The position numbers and the translations under genes are program-made. A stretch of DNA of 64,000 nucleotides, taken from positions 29,764,070 through 29,828,069 of the forward strand of contig NC_080050.1 of the NCBI RefSeq assembly GCF_026212465.1. The letters run 5' to 3'. Source of the DNA: Amaranthus tricolor (taxonomy: Eukaryota; Streptophyta; Magnoliopsida; Caryophyllales; Amaranthaceae). The notes under the pieces were generated by a model. The model was not told the origin of the DNA, searched no databases, and was given only the letters and a program-made list of their open reading frames with translations. Below, piece after piece: positions 63,044 through 64,000 of the stretch (the first letter of the stretch is position 1; the number at the start of each line of letters is the position of its first letter).

Positions 63044-63549
63044 AGTTAGTTCAAAAAATATAAGAAACGCGTTTTGACGTTCAATTGCTTAAAACCCTAA
63101 AATAACTTTCTTCAAAAACCCACGACGACGACTGTCTTCTTCTTCAAGCTCTTCAATTTCAGAAAATTTCTTCAAAAACCCATGAAAAATCTCTTCAAGT
63201 TCTTCAAGTTTTTCAAATCATACGACTCTACTCTGTTTTTTTTATTTCGTTCATCATCTTCCAAACCCAACGACTTTTTTTAAGTTCTTCAAGTTTCTGT
63301 GTTGTTGAAATTTGTTGCTTCAATAACCACCCATTGCACGAATTTCCTTCTCCATCTTTGTTTAAGTTCTTCAACCCACCATTGTTGCTTTTCTTTCAAA
63401 AGCCACTAAATTAGGGCTAGTCTTGTTCTTTTTCAAGTTATTGTGTTTTAATAAGGATTTAGTCTTTTTTTATACTGATTTTGATTTTGTTTTTCATTGT
63501 AGGTTACATAATCTTATTGTAGAAACAAAATTATCATATCTCATTATCA

Positions 63550-63718
63550 AGGTATGTATTTTATATTTGAATGTGAATAATTTACTTATGTATGTACTTG
63601 AATATTTGAATGTGAATAATTTTAATTAATTAGGATTTTTAGGGTAGATTGAATGTGAATAATTTACTTATGTATATATGTGGTTGTATATTTGAATGTG
63701 AATAATTACTTATGTATG
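63550..63718 (+). repeat. Short tandem-like repeat, TTGAATGTGAATAAT unit
   Basis: TTGAATGTGAATAATTT recurs near 63566, 63606, 63648 and 63692, mostly followed by ACTTATGTATG. The units are spaced about 40 bases apart, inside the CACTA-derived sequence. Confidence 0.7.
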
Positions 63719-64000
63719 TGGTGTCAATGGTTCAATGGGTAGTTGTTCTTGTAAACGACATCATGTAAGATTATAATTATGTAATTTAATTATCAATCTT
63801 TATTTGGTGATGATAATTTTTGCTGGTGTTAAACCTGCTTTGCTTAATTATCTGTGTGAAGTAGAAATTTGGAAGTAGGATAGTGGCTTTTGCTTATCGA
63901 AAATCGGCTAAGAAACTGAAGAGATTTAAAGAACCTCAGAATGAAATGAGTTTTATATACATTACTTATAAAATACAAGAAGATATCTTTTAGCTAATGA

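Larger units (their letters stand above)
62675..64000. mobile_element. CACTA (En/Spm) transposon end, continuing beyond the window
   Basis: The border CACTATCTGAAAAAAACG at 62675 has the CACTA terminus followed by an A-rich stretch. Over the next 370 bases six inverted pairs of TTTGCTGCGG and CCGCAGCAAA form a subterminal array, the hallmark of CACTA elements where the transposase binds. From 63060 a CT-rich stretch (AAAACCCTAAAA, then repeated CTTCTTCAA) looks like a leader of an internal gene. The other end and any transposase lie outside the window. Orientation inside the element cannot be fixed. Confidence 0.7.

Noticed and set aside
1..64000. CRISPR array, operon, tRNA or rRNA gene
   Set aside because: I saw no evenly spaced direct repeats with unique spacers, no polycistronic layout, and no tRNA A/B box pair or rRNA sequence; the window is eukaryotic.

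Overview
This is nuclear DNA from a flowering plant, almost certainly a eudicot. The evidence is AT-rich sequence, genes split by GT-AG introns of 70 bases to several kilobases, plant-type families (group A bZIP, two-headed trihelix factor), and plant transposon classes (Ty1-copia with an initiator-Met primer site, Tourist and Stowaway MITEs, CACTA). I see no prokaryotic, organellar or viral genes. I cannot name the species.

Four protein-coding genes can be rebuilt exon by exon with consistent phases. (1) Minus strand, 15244 to 156: cohesin subunit SCC3 (STAG/SA family), 21 coding exons, 1113 codons to an in-frame TGA near the window edge. (2) Plus strand, 27966 to 33415: the third GPI-anchor mannosyltransferase PIGB (APTG1 in Arabidopsis), nine coding exons, 539 aa. 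(3) Plus strand, 34505 to 40309: a GBF4-like group A bZIP factor, four exons, 314 aa. (4) Minus strand, 55399 to 52902: a GT-2 type trihelix factor closest to DF1, two exons, 681 aa. Their roles (chromosome cohesion, ER GPI-anchor assembly, two unrelated transcription factors) show no shared pathway; this is ordinary eukaryotic gene order.

Between and inside the genes lies transposon-derived sequence. 15.4-27.9 kb is a repeat-rich block. At its centre (22659-26522) is a well-delimited Ty1-copia element with both LTRs, PBS, PPT and a 5-bp target duplication; its gag-pol is broken and the reverse transcriptase/RNase H part is gone. Introns carry MITEs, foldback elements, a LINE remnant and diverged copies of an inverted-repeat family. 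40.3-52.9 kb and 55.4-64 kb are AT-rich deserts with microsatellites and MITEs. At 62675 the end of a CACTA element enters, with a striking array of six inverted TTTGCTGCGG/CCGCAGCAAA pairs, and it runs off the window.

I found no undescribed biological system that I would defend. The best leads are the in-frame TGA at the end of SCC3, the copia derivative that looks dependent on another element, and the CACTA subterminal array.
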